DNA of 64,000 bases, taken from contig NZ_SPUM01000007.1 in NCBI RefSeq assembly GCF_004614195.1, positions 1 to 64,000 on the forward strand, given 5' to 3'. The DNA is from Massilia horti. Its GTDB lineage: Bacteria; Pseudomonadota; Gammaproteobacteria; Burkholderiales; Burkholderiaceae_D. The translations under genes were made by a program, and so were the position numbers. Shown here piece by piece: positions 28,295-38,774 of the stretch; positions within the stretch are counted from its first letter, which is position 1; every line of letters starts with the position of its first letter. The notes below the pieces were generated by a model that worked only from the letters and a program-made list of their open reading frames with translations, did not search any database and was not told where the DNA came from.

Positions 28295-30607
28295 ATGGAA
28301 TCGTCTCTGGAAAAAAAAGAAGAATTACGTCAACAACTTCGTGCTGCAGCACTTGAATATCACCAGATTCCCCGGCCGGGCAAGATCAGTGTCACGCCGA
28401 CCAAGCAGCTGCTGAACCAGCGCGACCTGGCGCTGGCCTATTCGCCGGGGGTGGCGGCGCCGTGTGAGGAAATCGTCAAGGATCCGGCGGCGTCGTACAA
28501 GTACACCGCGCGCGGCAACCTGGTGGCAGTGATCAGTAACGGCACCGCCGTGCTTGGCCTGGGCAACATCGGTCCGCTGGCATCCAAGCCTGTCATGGAA
28601 GGCAAGGGCGTGCTGTTCAAGAAGTTCGCCGCGATCGACGTCTTCGACATCGAAATCAACGAGACCGATCCGGACAAGCTGGTCGACATCATCGCTTCGC
28701 TTGAGCCGACCTTCGGCGGGGTGAACCTGGAGGACATCAAGGCGCCCGAATGCTTCTACATCGAGCGCAAGCTGCGCGAGCGGATGAAGATTCCGGTCTT
28801 CCACGACGACCAGCACGGTACCGCGATCATCGTCGGCGCCGCGATCCTGAACGGCCTGAAGGTGGTCGGCAAGGACCTCAAGCAATGCAAGCTGGTCGTG
28901 TCCGGCGCCGGCGCGGCGGCACTGGCGTGCCTGGACCTGCTGGTCGACCTGGGCTTCCCGATCGAGAACATCTGGGTCACCGACCTGGCCGGCGTGGTCT
29001 ACCGCGGCCGCACCGAGCTGATGGACCCGGACAAGGAGCGCTTCGCGCAGGCGACGTCGCTGCGCACGCTGTCCGAGGTGATTCCTGGCGCCGACATCTT
29101 CCTCGGCCTGTCCGCCGGCGGCGTGCTCAAGCCCGAGATGGTGGCGAAGATGGCGGCCAACCCGCTGATCCTGGCGCTGGCCAACCCGACTCCGGAAATC
29201 CTGCCGGAAGACGCCAAGGCCGTGCGCAGCGACGCGGTGATCGCCACCGGCCGTTCGGACTACCCGAACCAGGTCAACAACGTGCTGTGCTTCCCGTACA
29301 TGTTCCGCGGCGCGCTCGACTGCGGCGCGACCACCATCACCCGCGCAATGGAAATCGCGGTGGTGCATGCGATCGCCGACCTGGCGCACGCCGAGCAGAG
29401 CGACATCGTGGCCACCGCCTACGGCATTTCGAACCTGTCGTTCGGCCCGGAATACCTGATTCCGATGCCGTTCGATCCGCGCCTGCTGACCCACATCGCG
29501 CCGGCCGTGGCCAAGGCCGCGATGGAGTGCGGCGTGGCGAGCCGCCCGATCGAGGATTTGCAGGCCTATGCCCAGAGCCTGCAGCAGTTCGTGTACCGCA
29601 GCGGCAGCTTCATGAAGCCGCTGTTCGCCACCGCCAAGGCGGCGCCGGGCGAACTGAAACGCATCGCCTTTGCGGAGGGCGAGGACGAGCGCGTGCTGCG
29701 CGCGGTGCAGGTGGTGGTGGACGAGAATCTGGCGCGCCCGATCCTGGTCGGCCGTCCGGCCGTGCTCGAACAGCGCATCCAGAAGTTCGGCCTGCGCCTC
29801 AAGCAGGGCGTGCACTTCGAGGTCATCAACCCCGAATACGATGAGCGCTACCGCGATTACTGGCAGACCTATTACCAGATGACTTCGCGCAAGGGCGTGA
29901 CCCAGGAGTGGGCCAAGCTCGAGATGCGCCGCCGCCACACCCTGATCGGCGCCATGATGGTGCACAAGGGCGACGCCGACGGCCTGATCTGCGGTGCGAT
30001 CGGCGACACCCATCTGCACCTGAACTTCATCGACCAGATCCTGGGCAAGCGTCCCGGCGCCGACGTCTATGGGGCGATGAACTTCGTCATCACGCCGGAG
30101 CGCCAGCTGGCGCTGGTCGACACCCACGTCAACGAGAATCCATCGGCCTGCGAACTGGCCGAGATCACGGTGATGGCGGCCGAGGAGCTGGAGCGTTTCG
30201 GCATCAAGCCGCGCGTGGCGCTGCTGTCGAGCTCGAACTTCGGTTCGTCCAACAGCGAGTCGGCCCGCAAGATGCGCGCCACGCTGGCTCTGGTGCAGCA
30301 GAAGGCGCCCTCGCTCGAAATCGATGGCGAAATGCATGGCGACGCCGCGCTCGACTCCAAATTGCGCGCCAAGATCATGCCGCAGTCCACGCTCAAGGGC
30401 GACGCCAACCTGCTGGTGCTGCCGAACATCGATGCCGCCAACATCGCCTACAACCTGCTCAAATCCGCGGCCGGCAACGGCATCGCGGTGGGGCCGGTGC
30501 TGCTGGGCTGCGCGCGTCCGGTGCACATCGTGACCCCGTCATCCACCGTACGCCGGATCGTCAACATGACGGCATTGTGCGTGGTCGATGCGGTCTCGGA
30601 GCGGTGA
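28295..30607 (+). CDS. maeB: NADP-dependent malic enzyme with C-terminal phosphotransacetylase-like domain
   Basis: Oxidative decarboxylation of malate to pyruvate with formation of NADPH. The 770-aa protein has the large MaeB layout: malic N-domain ([14 protein letters not shown] near residue 50), NAD(P)-binding domain ([16 protein letters not shown] near 202-217), and from about 430 a PTA-like domain ([15 protein letters not shown] to the end), usually regulatory and not catalytic. ATG 28295 is chosen over GTG 28268 because GGAAGG lies 9 bases before it. The A-rich start (GAAAAAAAAGAAG) is conserved-looking coding. A hairpin and T-run follow the stop. Confidence 0.95.
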   Translation: MESSLEKKEELRQQLRAAALEYHQIPRPGKISVTPTKQLLNQRDLALAYSPGVAAPCEEIVKDPAASYKYTARGNLVAVISNGTAVLGLGNIGPLASKPVMEGKGVLFKKFAAIDVFDIEINETDPDKLVDIIASLEPTFGGVNLEDIKAPECFYIERKLRERMKIPVFHDDQHGTAIIVGAAILNGLKVVGKDLKQCKLVVSGAGAAALACLDLLVDLGFPIENIWVTDLAGVVYRGRTELMDPDKERFAQATSLRTLSEVIPGADIFLGLSAGGVLKPEMVAKMAANPLILALANPTPEILPEDAKAVRSDAVIATGRSDYPNQVNNVLCFPYMFRGALDCGATTITRAMEIAVVHAIADLAHAEQSDIVATAYGISNLSFGPEYLIPMPFDPRLLTHIAPAVAKAAMECGVASRPIEDLQAYAQSLQQFVYRSGSFMKPLFATAKAAPGELKRIAFAEGEDERVLRAVQVVVDENLARPILVGRPAVLEQRIQKFGLRLKQGVHFEVINPEYDERYRDYWQTYYQMTSRKGVTQEWAKLEMRRRHTLIGAMMVHKGDADGLICGAIGDTHLHLNFIDQILGKRPGADVYGAMNFVITPERQLALVDTHVNENPSACELAEITVMAAEELERFGIKPRVALLSSSNFGSSNSESARKMRATLALVQQKAPSLEIDGEMHGDAALDSKLRAKIMPQSTLKGDANLLVLPNIDAANIAYNLLKSAAGNGIAVGPVLLGCARPVHIVTPSSTVRRIVNMTALCVVDAVSER

Positions 30608-30610
30608 TTT

Positions 30611-30636
30611 AACAATCCCGGCTGGGCTGTTTTTTT
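30611..30636 (+). terminator. Possible intrinsic terminator of maeB
   Basis: Just after the maeB stop an imperfect hairpin (AACA...TCC / GGG...TGTT around a GGCT-type loop) runs directly into seven Ts. The stem contains mismatches, so strength is uncertain. Confidence 0.45.
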
Positions 30637-31956
<1,320 letters not shown>

Positions 31957-31957
31957 G

Positions 31958-32899
31958 ATGATCAGGATCGCCACGCACGAGCCGCAGCCCGCCGTCACCC
32001 GGCGCGAAGGGGAGGGCAAGCGCGCCCTGATCACCGGGCTGCGCGGCTTTACCGGCTACTACCTGGAGCGCGAGCTGGCCGCCGCCGGCTACCGCGTGTT
32101 CGGCACGGCAATGCCGGGCGAGGCGACCGGGCCGGACGTGTTCCCGGTCGACCTGTGCAACCGTGATGCGCTGGCCGCGGTGGTCGAGCAGGTACAGCCG
32201 GACGTGGTGGCGCACCTGGCCGGCATCGCGTTCGTCCCGCACGTGAATGCCGAGCAGATCTACCGGGTCAACGTGGCCGGCACCCGCAACCTGCTCGAGG
32301 CCCTGGCCGGTGTGGCGCACCCGGCCAGCGCAGTGCTGCTGGCATCCTCGGCCAACATCTACGGCAACGCCAGCGTGCCCGTCATCGACGAGCGCGTGGC
32401 GCCGGCCCCGGCCAACGACTACGCTGTCAGCAAGCTGGCGATGGAGTACATGGCGCGCCTGTGGATGGACAAGCTGCCGATCGTGATCGCCCGTCCCTTC
32501 AACTACACCGGCGTCGGCCAGGGCGAAAACTTCCTGTTGCCCAAGATCGTCGCCCACTTCAAGCGGCGCGCGCCGCGCATCGAGCTGGGCAACCTGGCGA
32601 TCGCGCGCGACTTTTCCGACGTGCGCATGGTGGCCGCCAGCTACCGGCGCCTGCTGGCGACCGCGCCCGCGGGCGAAGCCTTCAACGTCTGCTCCGGCCA
32701 CTCGCATTCGCTGGCCAACCTGATCGACATGATGTCCGACATTGCCGGCTACCGCATCCAGGTCTGCGTCAATCCGGCTTTCGTGCGGTCCAACGAGGTG
32801 CAGTCGCTGGTGGGCAGCAACGCCAAGCTGCGCGCGCTGATCGGCGCGCCCGAGCAGCCGCCGCTGGTCGAAACGCTGCGCTGGATGTACGAGGCGTGA
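31958..32899 (+). CDS. rmd: GDP-6-deoxy-D-mannose (D-rhamnose) reductase
   Basis: NAD(P)H-dependent SDR of 313 aa, predicted to reduce the Gmd product to GDP-D-rhamnose. It has the nucleotide motif ITGLRGFTGYYL (about 25-36), HLAGIAFVPH, SSANIYGN (catalytic Ser) and YAVSKLAMEYM (YxxxK). RPFNYTGVGQGENFLLPKI is typical of Rmd; an epimerase-reductase of the GDP-fucose (Fcl) type is less likely given the neighbouring WbpY/WbpZ-like genes. The start is one base after the gmd stop, and its stop overlaps the next start by 4 bp (GTGA). Confidence 0.88.
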   Translation: MIRIATHEPQPAVTRREGEGKRALITGLRGFTGYYLERELAAAGYRVFGTAMPGEATGPDVFPVDLCNRDALAAVVEQVQPDVVAHLAGIAFVPHVNAEQIYRVNVAGTRNLLEALAGVAHPASAVLLASSANIYGNASVPVIDERVAPAPANDYAVSKLAMEYMARLWMDKLPIVIARPFNYTGVGQGENFLLPKIVAHFKRRAPRIELGNLAIARDFSDVRMVAASYRRLLATAPAGEAFNVCSGHSHSLANLIDMMSDIAGYRIQVCVNPAFVRSNEVQSLVGSNAKLRALIGAPEQPPLVETLRWMYEA

Positions 32900-34026
32900 C
32901 GCTCCTTTCCGTCGGCCTGGGGACGAATATGATCGAGCCAGGGCTGACTGCCGGCAGGTTTGACGGCATCGGTGTCTACACCCAGGCGCTGCTGCGGTTC
33001 CTGCCGGAGGCCGGCTGCAGCGTACAGCCTTACTCATGGCCGCGTCCGGGCGCCAAGCTTGACGCGATCACGGTCGGTCGGCCGTTGCCGCAGTCGTTCG
33101 AGGTGGCCTCCCTGGTCGACCTGGTCACGCCTGGCGCGCACCGCGTCCACATGCCGGTCGACATCTTCCACGTCACCGACTACCGGGTAGTGCGCATGGA
33201 TTGCCCGGTGGTGGCCACGCTGCATGACGCGCTGCCGATCAAGTACCCCCAGTGGTGCAGCCCGCGCCTGCGCCGGGTGAAAAACTGGCTGCAGCGCAAG
33301 GCCGTGTGCAAGGCCGACCACGTGATCGCGCCGTCGCACTTTGCGATCGACGAGCTGGTCGAATGCTTCGGCATCGATCCCCAGCGGGTGTCGGTGGTGC
33401 CCATGGGGGTGGACGACGCCTGGCTGGAGAGCGCGCCGGGCGAGCAGGTGGCCGCCACCCTGGCCGCCCACGGATTGCGTGCCGGCTATTTCCTGTTTGT
33501 GGGCACACTGCAGCCGCGCAAGAACGTCGAGCGCCTGCTGGAGGCCTACCTGGCATTGCCCGGCCCGGTGCGCGCCGAGCGCCAGCTGGTCATTGTCGGC
33601 GGCGCCGGATGGCGCTGCGAGGAACTGCTGCGCCGCATCGACGCCGCGCGCGCCGATGGCGCGCAAGTCGTGTGGCTGAACCAGCTGACCGACGGCCAGG
33701 CGCTGCGCCACATCTACGCCGGTGCCGGCGTGTTTGCCTTTCCGTCCCTGTACGAAGGGTTCGGCATCCCGGTGCTCGAGGCGTTTGCCTCACGGGTGCC
33801 GGTGGTGGCCTCGAATGCCAGTTCGCTGCCGGAAGTATGCGCCGGCGCAGCACTGGAGGTCGATCCGCGCGATACGCGCGAGCTCAGCAATGCTATGCTT
33901 GCGCTGGTTCGCGAACCTGCACTGCGCGAAAGATGCATCGCTGCAGGCAGAGCCCGCGCCGAACAATTGACCTGGCACGTCACCGCGCGCGCGACCGCCG
34001 CCGTGTACCGGGCCGTACTTTCCTGA
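32896..34026 (+). CDS. Family GT4 glycosyltransferase, WbpY-like
   Basis: Cytoplasmic sugar transferase of 376 aa with a GT-B fold. The N-terminal strand LLSVGLGT and GIGVYTQALL form the acceptor domain; the C-terminal domain has LFVGTLQPRKNVERLLEAY and the donor-binding E-x7-E region PSLYEGFGIPVLEAFA. Starting at GTG 32896 (overlapping the rmd stop) keeps the first beta strand; the later ATG at 32930 would delete it. Size and position resemble WbpY of the Pseudomonas A-band D-rhamnan cluster, so it probably adds D-rhamnose (or mannose) residues. The specificity is inference. Confidence 0.83.
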   Translation: MTLLSVGLGTNMIEPGLTAGRFDGIGVYTQALLRFLPEAGCSVQPYSWPRPGAKLDAITVGRPLPQSFEVASLVDLVTPGAHRVHMPVDIFHVTDYRVVRMDCPVVATLHDALPIKYPQWCSPRLRRVKNWLQRKAVCKADHVIAPSHFAIDELVECFGIDPQRVSVVPMGVDDAWLESAPGEQVAATLAAHGLRAGYFLFVGTLQPRKNVERLLEAYLALPGPVRAERQLVIVGGAGWRCEELLRRIDAARADGAQVVWLNQLTDGQALRHIYAGAGVFAFPSLYEGFGIPVLEAFASRVPVVASNASSLPEVCAGAALEVDPRDTRELSNAMLALVREPALRERCIAAGRARAEQLTWHVTARATAAVYRAVLS

Positions 34027-34030
34027 CACC

Positions 34031-35176
34031 ATGCGCGTCCTTCACTTCTACAAGACTTACTACCCGGACTCGGTCGGCGGCATCGAACAAGTCATCCGCC
34101 AACTGTGTGTCGGAACCGGGCGCATGGGCGTGGTCAACCAGGTGCTGTCGCTGTCGCGCCAGCAGGATCTGCGTCCGTTCCAGTTCGAAGGGCACACCGT
34201 GCACCGGGTGCCGCTCAATCTCGAGATCGCCTCGAACGCCTGTTCGCTGCCCGCGATCGGCGCGCTGGCGCGGCTGGCCGCGGAATCGGACGTGGTGCAC
34301 TACCATTTCCCGTGGCCGTTCATGGACCTGACGCACTTCATTGCCCGCATCAGGAAGCCGACCGTGGTGACCTACCATTCGGACATCGTGCGCCAGAAGC
34401 ACCTGCTGCGCCTGTACCAGCCGCTCAAGCACCGCTTCCTGCAAAGTGTCGACACCATCATCGCCACCTCGCCCAACTACATGGCCTCGTCGGCAGTGCT
34501 GGACCGCTACCGCGACAAGACGCGGGTGATCACCTACGGCCTGGACCAGAGCACCTATCCGCGGCCGGAGCCTGAGCGCCTGGCGCACTGGCGCGCCAAG
34601 GTCGGCCCCAAGTTCTTCCTGTTCGTCGGCGTGCTGCGCTACTACAAGGGCCTGCACATCCTGCTCGACGCGGTGGCGGGCACCGACTATCCGGTGGTGA
34701 TCGTCGGCGCCGGGCCGATCGAGCAGGAACTCAAGGCGCATGCGGCGCGCCTGGGCCTGACCAACGTGCTGTTCGTCGGCGCGCTGGACGACCTGGACAA
34801 GGTGGCGCTGCTGGAGCTGTGTTATGCGGTGGCGTTCCCGTCGCACCTGCGCTCGGAGGCATTCGGCATCTCGCTGCTGGAAGGGGCGATGTTCGGCAAG
34901 CCGATGATCTCGAGCGAGATCGGCACCGGCACCACCTACATCAACGTCGACGGGGAAACGGGGCTGGTGGTGCCGCCGTCGGATCCGGACGCATTCCGCG
35001 CCGCGATGCGCACGCTGTGGGACAACCCTGGGCTGGCGCATGCGATGGGCGCGCGCGCCGCGGCGCGTTACCACGAGCTGTTCACATCGGAGCAGATGGC
35101 CGCCAATTACACCGGCCTGTACCATGAGCTGGTGGCGCGCCGTGCGCAGGTGGCGCTGGCGGCCGCCAAGGCGTAA
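34031..35176 (+). CDS. Family GT4 glycosyltransferase, WbpZ-like
   Basis: GT-B sugar transferase of 381 aa. The N-terminal MRVLHFYKTYYPDSVGGIEQVIRQL and the central FLFVGVLRYYKGLHILLDA followed by LRSEAFGISLLEGAMFGKPMI (E-x7-E) are close in style to WbpZ-type mannosyl/rhamnosyltransferases that start A-band polysaccharide chains. It begins 4 bases after the preceding transferase. Downstream there is only a 57-bp gap with degenerate GCACAGGTGCAC-like sequence before the convergent M15 gene. ABC-transporter genes (wzm/wzt) that would export such a polymer are not in this window. Confidence 0.83.
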   Translation: MRVLHFYKTYYPDSVGGIEQVIRQLCVGTGRMGVVNQVLSLSRQQDLRPFQFEGHTVHRVPLNLEIASNACSLPAIGALARLAAESDVVHYHFPWPFMDLTHFIARIRKPTVVTYHSDIVRQKHLLRLYQPLKHRFLQSVDTIIATSPNYMASSAVLDRYRDKTRVITYGLDQSTYPRPEPERLAHWRAKVGPKFFLFVGVLRYYKGLHILLDAVAGTDYPVVIVGAGPIEQELKAHAARLGLTNVLFVGALDDLDKVALLELCYAVAFPSHLRSEAFGISLLEGAMFGKPMISSEIGTGTTYINVDGETGLVVPPSDPDAFRAAMRTLWDNPGLAHAMGARAAARYHELFTSEQMAANYTGLYHELVARRAQVALAAAKA

Positions 35177-35233
35177 ACTCGCTCGCACAGGTGCACCCCC
35201 TGAGCGGGAGCGCACAGGTGACAGAAAGCGGCG

Positions 35234-35674
35234 TTATGTAATTCCCTTGGTGTAGCTGGCCGGGCCTCCGTTGAAGTGCGCGGTCAGTACCTCGAATCGA
35301 GGGGCGCCGCCAGACAGGCCGATGTGCACCCAGGTGCCCTCGTAGATGAGCTGGTCGAACTTGATGCCGCTGTCGCGAATCAGGCACGCCAATTCCTTCG
35401 GCCCGATGCCGCTGCAGTTGATGTCGGCCGCCAGACCGAGCGTATGGGCGCTACCGTCAGCGCCGCCAATCGCCTTGTTGAGTTCCACGCTGCGGTAGCC
35501 GCTCGAGATAATGATTGGCTGGCCGACCAACGTGCGCACCTGCTCGAGCGTCTCCGCCAGCAGGGTAAGGTTGTCTATGATCTCGGACGACGGATAGTTG
35601 TTGATGCCTCGACGCGTCGCGGTTTGCGAGGCGATCAGCTCCTCGAGTGTGAAGTGCTTGGTCAGACTCCTCAT
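35234..35674 (-). CDS. M15-family D,D-carboxypeptidase-like peptidase
   Basis: Zinc peptidase of 146 aa of the small M15A type, predicted to cut D-Ala-D-Ala or similar bonds in peptidoglycan. Zinc ligands are visible: H77 and D84 in SAHTLGLAAD, and H117 in WVHIGL, with ISSGYRSVELNKAIGG before them. There is no signal peptide, as in phage endolysins and L-Ala-D-Glu peptidases that need a holin or other release. A very strong ribosome site (AAGGAGG, 6 bases from ATG 35674) is present. It lies at the edge of the accessory region; a prophage remnant origin is possible. Confidence 0.88.
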   Translation of the reverse strand: MRSLTKHFTLEELIASQTATRRGINNYPSSEIIDNLTLLAETLEQVRTLVGQPIIISSGYRSVELNKAIGGADGSAHTLGLAADINCSGIGPKELACLIRDSGIKFDQLIYEGTWVHIGLSGGAPRFEVLTAHFNGGPASYTKGIT

Positions 35675-35891
35675 TTGCGGCCTCCTTGGCGTTTCAAGAA
35701 TTCCTTGCGCAACGGCACCACGATCTGCAGAAGGTATAGGCAATGGTGACGGCGGTCAACCACTTTTTGATGGGCTGCCATCCCAGAGCAGGCGCAAGAC
35801 GGGAAGGAGACGCCGATACAAGGTCGATATGCCCTTGCCGCCTACCATGGAGCTGGAAGAAAGCGATAATGCCGCACGTTACAAGTTAAAC

Positions 35892-36458
35892 CTACTTTGG
35901 GACCTGGTCCTTTTTCGGAACAATCTTCGTCCCGGTAGAATCGGTGAACACAAGTTTTCCGTCGCTCCCACGGTGGACCCGAGTTATTTCAGGAGTCGCG
36001 CCGGCAATGAAATCAACCACGACCCGGAAACCGCCTGTTGGCGTCTTTTCCAGAACAACGTACCGGTTTCGATCCTTCATCGGTATTTCAACATATGCTA
36101 GCTCAAGCATAGTGTCGATGTGGGCACCCAATTGGTTCGCATAGAACATGCCATAGCCAGGAAACTGTAGCTCCGCTAGGGCGTTATCTAGCGCCTGTGC
36201 GTTCGCGAACGATGGTCCAAATCGGGTCTTCTGCATGAGCGCTTCTACTTGACCTGCCTGCTTGACGCTAAGGTTCTTGACATCGTTCTTGTATTCATCG
36301 AAATCAGCGTATGCCCGACTGAGTTGAATGCGCTGCCCTTGGTATTCGACATAGGATAGCGTAGCGGATTGGGCAAACGTCACGCAGGGCCACAATGCCC
36401 CAAGAAGCAGCACTAGAAGGGGAATTCTGGACTGACGGGATAACTGGGCTATCTTCAT
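35892..36458 (-). CDS. Exported protein of unknown function
   Basis: A 188-aa protein with a clear Sec signal peptide (hydrophobic core about 12-27, cleavage near TFA-QSA). The mature part is mixed alpha/beta with a run of charged and aromatic residues and no recognised domain. Base composition is visibly less GC-rich than the chromosome around it, as in the next gene upstream, which points to acquired DNA. No function is proposed. Confidence 0.65.
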   Translation of the reverse strand: MKIAQLSRQSRIPLLVLLLGALWPCVTFAQSATLSYVEYQGQRIQLSRAYADFDEYKNDVKNLSVKQAGQVEALMQKTRFGPSFANAQALDNALAELQFPGYGMFYANQLGAHIDTMLELAYVEIPMKDRNRYVVLEKTPTGGFRVVVDFIAGATPEITRVHRGSDGKLVFTDSTGTKIVPKKDQVPK

Positions 36459-36510
36459 TTTCTTGTCGAGTGGAGTATTAGTGGCTCAGGTATTTGTCAG
36501 TGCGCCGAAT

Positions 36511-37041
36511 TCAATTCAGTCCGCAGGTCTGCGTGCTCGCGATAGCTACTTCTCCCGCTGCCCGCACCAGCTTGTATGTTCCATTGTGTTCCCAAGGTAC
36601 ATGCCCTTTGGGGACGCTGGAGGAACCCTCATATCGTGGCATTTTGAGGTCAATTATTACCGAGTCGGTCGTCAGGATGACTGAGCCCTGCATATCCTTT
36701 TGCCACCAGACGGAACTACTACACCCGCGCCAATGGGTGAAAATGATTCTATCCGCTGGGATGACACCGCGTTCTGTGTCGATGTAGATGTAGTCCGCTA
36801 TTTTCTCGACATGCGATGGAGCGAACGGATTGGACGGCCCATGCATGTTGCCCGAAATTTCAACAGTCTTTCTTACCTCAAGTTCGAATTCGCGAACCAA
36901 TGCGTCATGAAGGACTATGGTCGGCTCCGCCGTTTCCTTGTAGTGAAAATTGAATATCGACGCGCAGCCGGCGACTACCAGGAATGGTACGGCGACAAGC
37001 AGCCAATAGCGCTTGAAGAAGCCCATAGCCTTAGCGTTCAT
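36511..37041 (-). CDS. Putative lipoprotein of unknown function
   Basis: A 176-aa protein with an N-terminal hydrophobic stretch ending in a lipobox-like LVVAGC (C26). The mature part contains FELEVRKTVEISGN and a Trp-rich stretch (THWRGCSSSVWWQKD) but matches no family I recognise. ATG 37041 is preferred because AAGG lies about 9 bases upstream; ATG 37026 is also possible. It is 52 bp upstream of the other orphan exported gene on the same strand, with similarly low GC. They may form a pair. Confidence 0.55.
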   Translation of the reverse strand: MNAKAMGFFKRYWLLVAVPFLVVAGCASIFNFHYKETAEPTIVLHDALVREFELEVRKTVEISGNMHGPSNPFAPSHVEKIADYIYIDTERGVIPADRIIFTHWRGCSSSVWWQKDMQGSVILTTDSVIIDLKMPRYEGSSSVPKGHVPWEHNGTYKLVRAAGEVAIASTQTCGLN

Positions 37042-37330
37042 GACGTTCTGCCTTAATGTTGCCAATTGGGCGGCGCATAACTTTGAGGCACCAGCACCGA
37101 CGAACACGACGAGCTCGACGTGTTTCGCTGCGTCTTGATTATTTGGTCCGGTCTGTAGTCGCTAGTTTCGGTCATGGCTCATTTCATGTGATTGATGCCA
37201 CCTCCGGCAATGCATTAAATCAAGAAGTTGCAGTTTAATCAATCCCAATAGGTGCTGTAGTCTGTTCCGCCGAGGTTGTGTGACAGACAGGTTGTACCTG
37301 GAGTTTATCCTCCAATCAGGAAACCTTGAG
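37042..37330. other. Intergenic, low-GC, no gene recognised
   Basis: Part of a 554-bp stretch without a convincing gene (37042-37595). Composition is the most AT-rich in the window. Apart from the tRNA-His fragment that follows, no promoter, repeat or RNA could be assigned. Confidence 0.4.
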
Positions 37331-37376
37331 GGAGGGCTGATGGGTACGAACCCACGACAACAGGAATCACAATCCT
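37331..37376 (-). pseudogene. 3' fragment of tRNA-His
   Basis: The reverse complement reads GGATTGTGATTCC (anticodon arm with GTG anticodon), then GTTGTCGTGGGTTCG (variable loop and T arm) and CCCATCAGCC (acceptor 3' strand). This matches the 3' half of a bacterial tRNA-His with a few substitutions. The 5' half (D arm and first acceptor strand) is absent. Such 3' fragments are usually left by elements that integrate in tRNA genes. No intact tRNA-His lies in this window. Confidence 0.72.
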
Positions 37377-37595
37377 AAACTCATTTAAAGAACGATTGCG
37401 ATTTAGCCTGTGGCCAACACTTGGCGGGCCGATAATGAACAGAGGTTCGGCGGAACTGGCGGCCTCAGCGCTAACGCCGCTCCAACTGCACCACCCTGCA
37501 GGCTGGTGCTTGACATGCTCCGCACCTCCGGTTGATGTCCGCCAAGTTGTCGTAAACCCAACTCAGCCATGATTGCCTCACACAACGGAGGCAAT

Positions 37596-38003
37596 ATGCA
37601 CCACAAGCCAACCCACCATGAAACGACCAGCAAGAAGCAAATAAGGGTCAACTTAACCCAGCAGGTAGTCGAGACATACGACGGCAGCGAGCGAGTCCAT
37701 CGTTTCGAATGCATCAGCGGCGACACGGACCACCGGACCGATAAGGGCCTGTTCAAGATATGGGACAAGCGTCACCCCTACACCAGCCATGCCTACCATG
37801 TGCCGATGAATTACGCGCTGTTTTTCACGCAAGACGGTAAAGCGCTCCACCAATATCACGGGCCTGCCTTTAACGCCGTGCGGATGTTCAAAAAGTCCAT
37901 CAGCGATTGGTTTGGCTCGCATGGCTGCGTGCGGCTAAAGGAAGAGGACGCGAAAACGCTTTTCGGGTGGGCGCAGAAAGGGACCACCGTTTATGTCTTC
38001 TAG
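37596..38003 (+). CDS. L,D-transpeptidase (YkuD fold) without signal peptide
   Basis: A 135-aa protein with the catalytic signature SHGCVRL at 108-114 (nucleophile C111) and an upstream His (H88 in HQYHGPAF). The family links or trims peptidoglycan stem peptides in the periplasm. Here the N-terminus (MHHKPTHHETTSKK) is hydrophilic with no signal sequence, which is unusual for a host enzyme. ATG 37596 is supported by GGAGG 5 bases upstream. The stop overlaps the next gene by 11 bp, so that gene is probably a partner. Confidence 0.83.
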   Translation: MHHKPTHHETTSKKQIRVNLTQQVVETYDGSERVHRFECISGDTDHRTDKGLFKIWDKRHPYTSHAYHVPMNYALFFTQDGKALHQYHGPAFNAVRMFKKSISDWFGSHGCVRLKEEDAKTLFGWAQKGTTVYVF

Positions 38004-38538
38004 CGCACGCATTCGCATCGGACTAATTGCGGCCGCATGCGCAGTTGCCGGCGCAGCCGTGATTGCCTACACCTCTGGATCACGGCGCGCCACGATCGAG
38101 CCAGGCACCACGGTTTTTGCAGCGGAAGATGACGGCATTCGCGGGCTGACATACCGGGCCGGTACGATGACGCTGATCGTCAAGCGCGATGGCCAGGGCG
38201 GGCGGTTCGACGTCGAAGTCCGGTATGGTGATGGCAGGCCGGGGCAGCACTGCGACGCGCCCCCGGACCTGTCCGGCATGCTGCCCCGGCTGACGGAGAT
38301 CACGGCCAAGCGGGAGCTCACGCTCGAGCAGGCTGCGGCGCAGTTCCCGGTACAGGCCGGCATCCTCCAGCTGGAGGACCAGGTCACCGCGGAGCCGATC
38401 CCGCCATTTGCGGTGCGTGCGACGGCGGACCGATCGGCAATCGCTCTGGTGTACGGCGATACCGCGATCGAGGCGGCGATCGATCCCAAGACGTTCGCGA
38501 GATTGGAAGAGGGGTGCGCGGCTTTAGGAGGGAAGTAA
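37993..38538 (+). CDS. Membrane-anchored or exported protein of unknown function
   Basis: A 181-aa protein with an N-terminal hydrophobic helix (about 8-27, IGLIAAACAVAGAAVIAY) that could be an anchor or an uncleaved signal. The rest is soluble, beta-rich, with two Cys (in QHCDAPP and EEGCAALG). No known domain is recognised. It overlaps the L,D-transpeptidase stop by 11 bp and is therefore likely cotranslated with it. Confidence 0.6.
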   Translation: MSSSARIRIGLIAAACAVAGAAVIAYTSGSRRATIEPGTTVFAAEDDGIRGLTYRAGTMTLIVKRDGQGGRFDVEVRYGDGRPGQHCDAPPDLSGMLPRLTEITAKRELTLEQAAAQFPVQAGILQLEDQVTAEPIPPFAVRATADRSAIALVYGDTAIEAAIDPKTFARLEEGCAALGGK

Positions 38539-38679
38539 CGGCGTCGCGCCGTAATGCGAGCCGCCGAACAGGCTGACTCCGAGCCACATCTGTCCTGTCC
38601 GCCACGCGGCCACGCCGCACGCGCCCGAGGCTTCTGTGAACACATCGTCAGCCAGCTCGCGCGCCCGCATAAATATATT

Positions 38680-38732
38680 GTGCCGGGAGCCGGAATCGAA
38701 CCGGCACGCCTTGCGGCGCGGGATTTTTGAGT
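38680..38732 (-). repeat. Partial tRNA-Leu(CAA) duplicate, distal attachment site of an integrative element
   Basis: Bases 38680-38727 are identical over 48 nt to 45069-45116, the 3' half of the intact tRNA-Leu (T arm, variable arm and part of the anticodon loop), in the same orientation. After one inserted T, GAGT also matches, then similarity ends. This is the classic product of site-specific integration into a tRNA 3' end and marks the left border of a 6.4-kb element. Confidence 0.9.
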
Positions 38733-38774
38733 TCGATGGCAATTCTACAAGGTAGCAGGCATGAACGAATTTGT

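Noticed and set aside
35177-35222. A fourth full copy of the GTAGGGTGC repeat
   Set aside because: Only short GCACAGGTG-like pieces are present and neither end is intact, so it is at most a decayed trace.
38524-38670. A 48-codon minus-strand frame beginning MRARELADDVF
   Set aside because: It has no ribosome site, overlaps the end of a better-supported gene and matches nothing known. It could be the tail of a lost gene at the element border, but the evidence is too thin to call.
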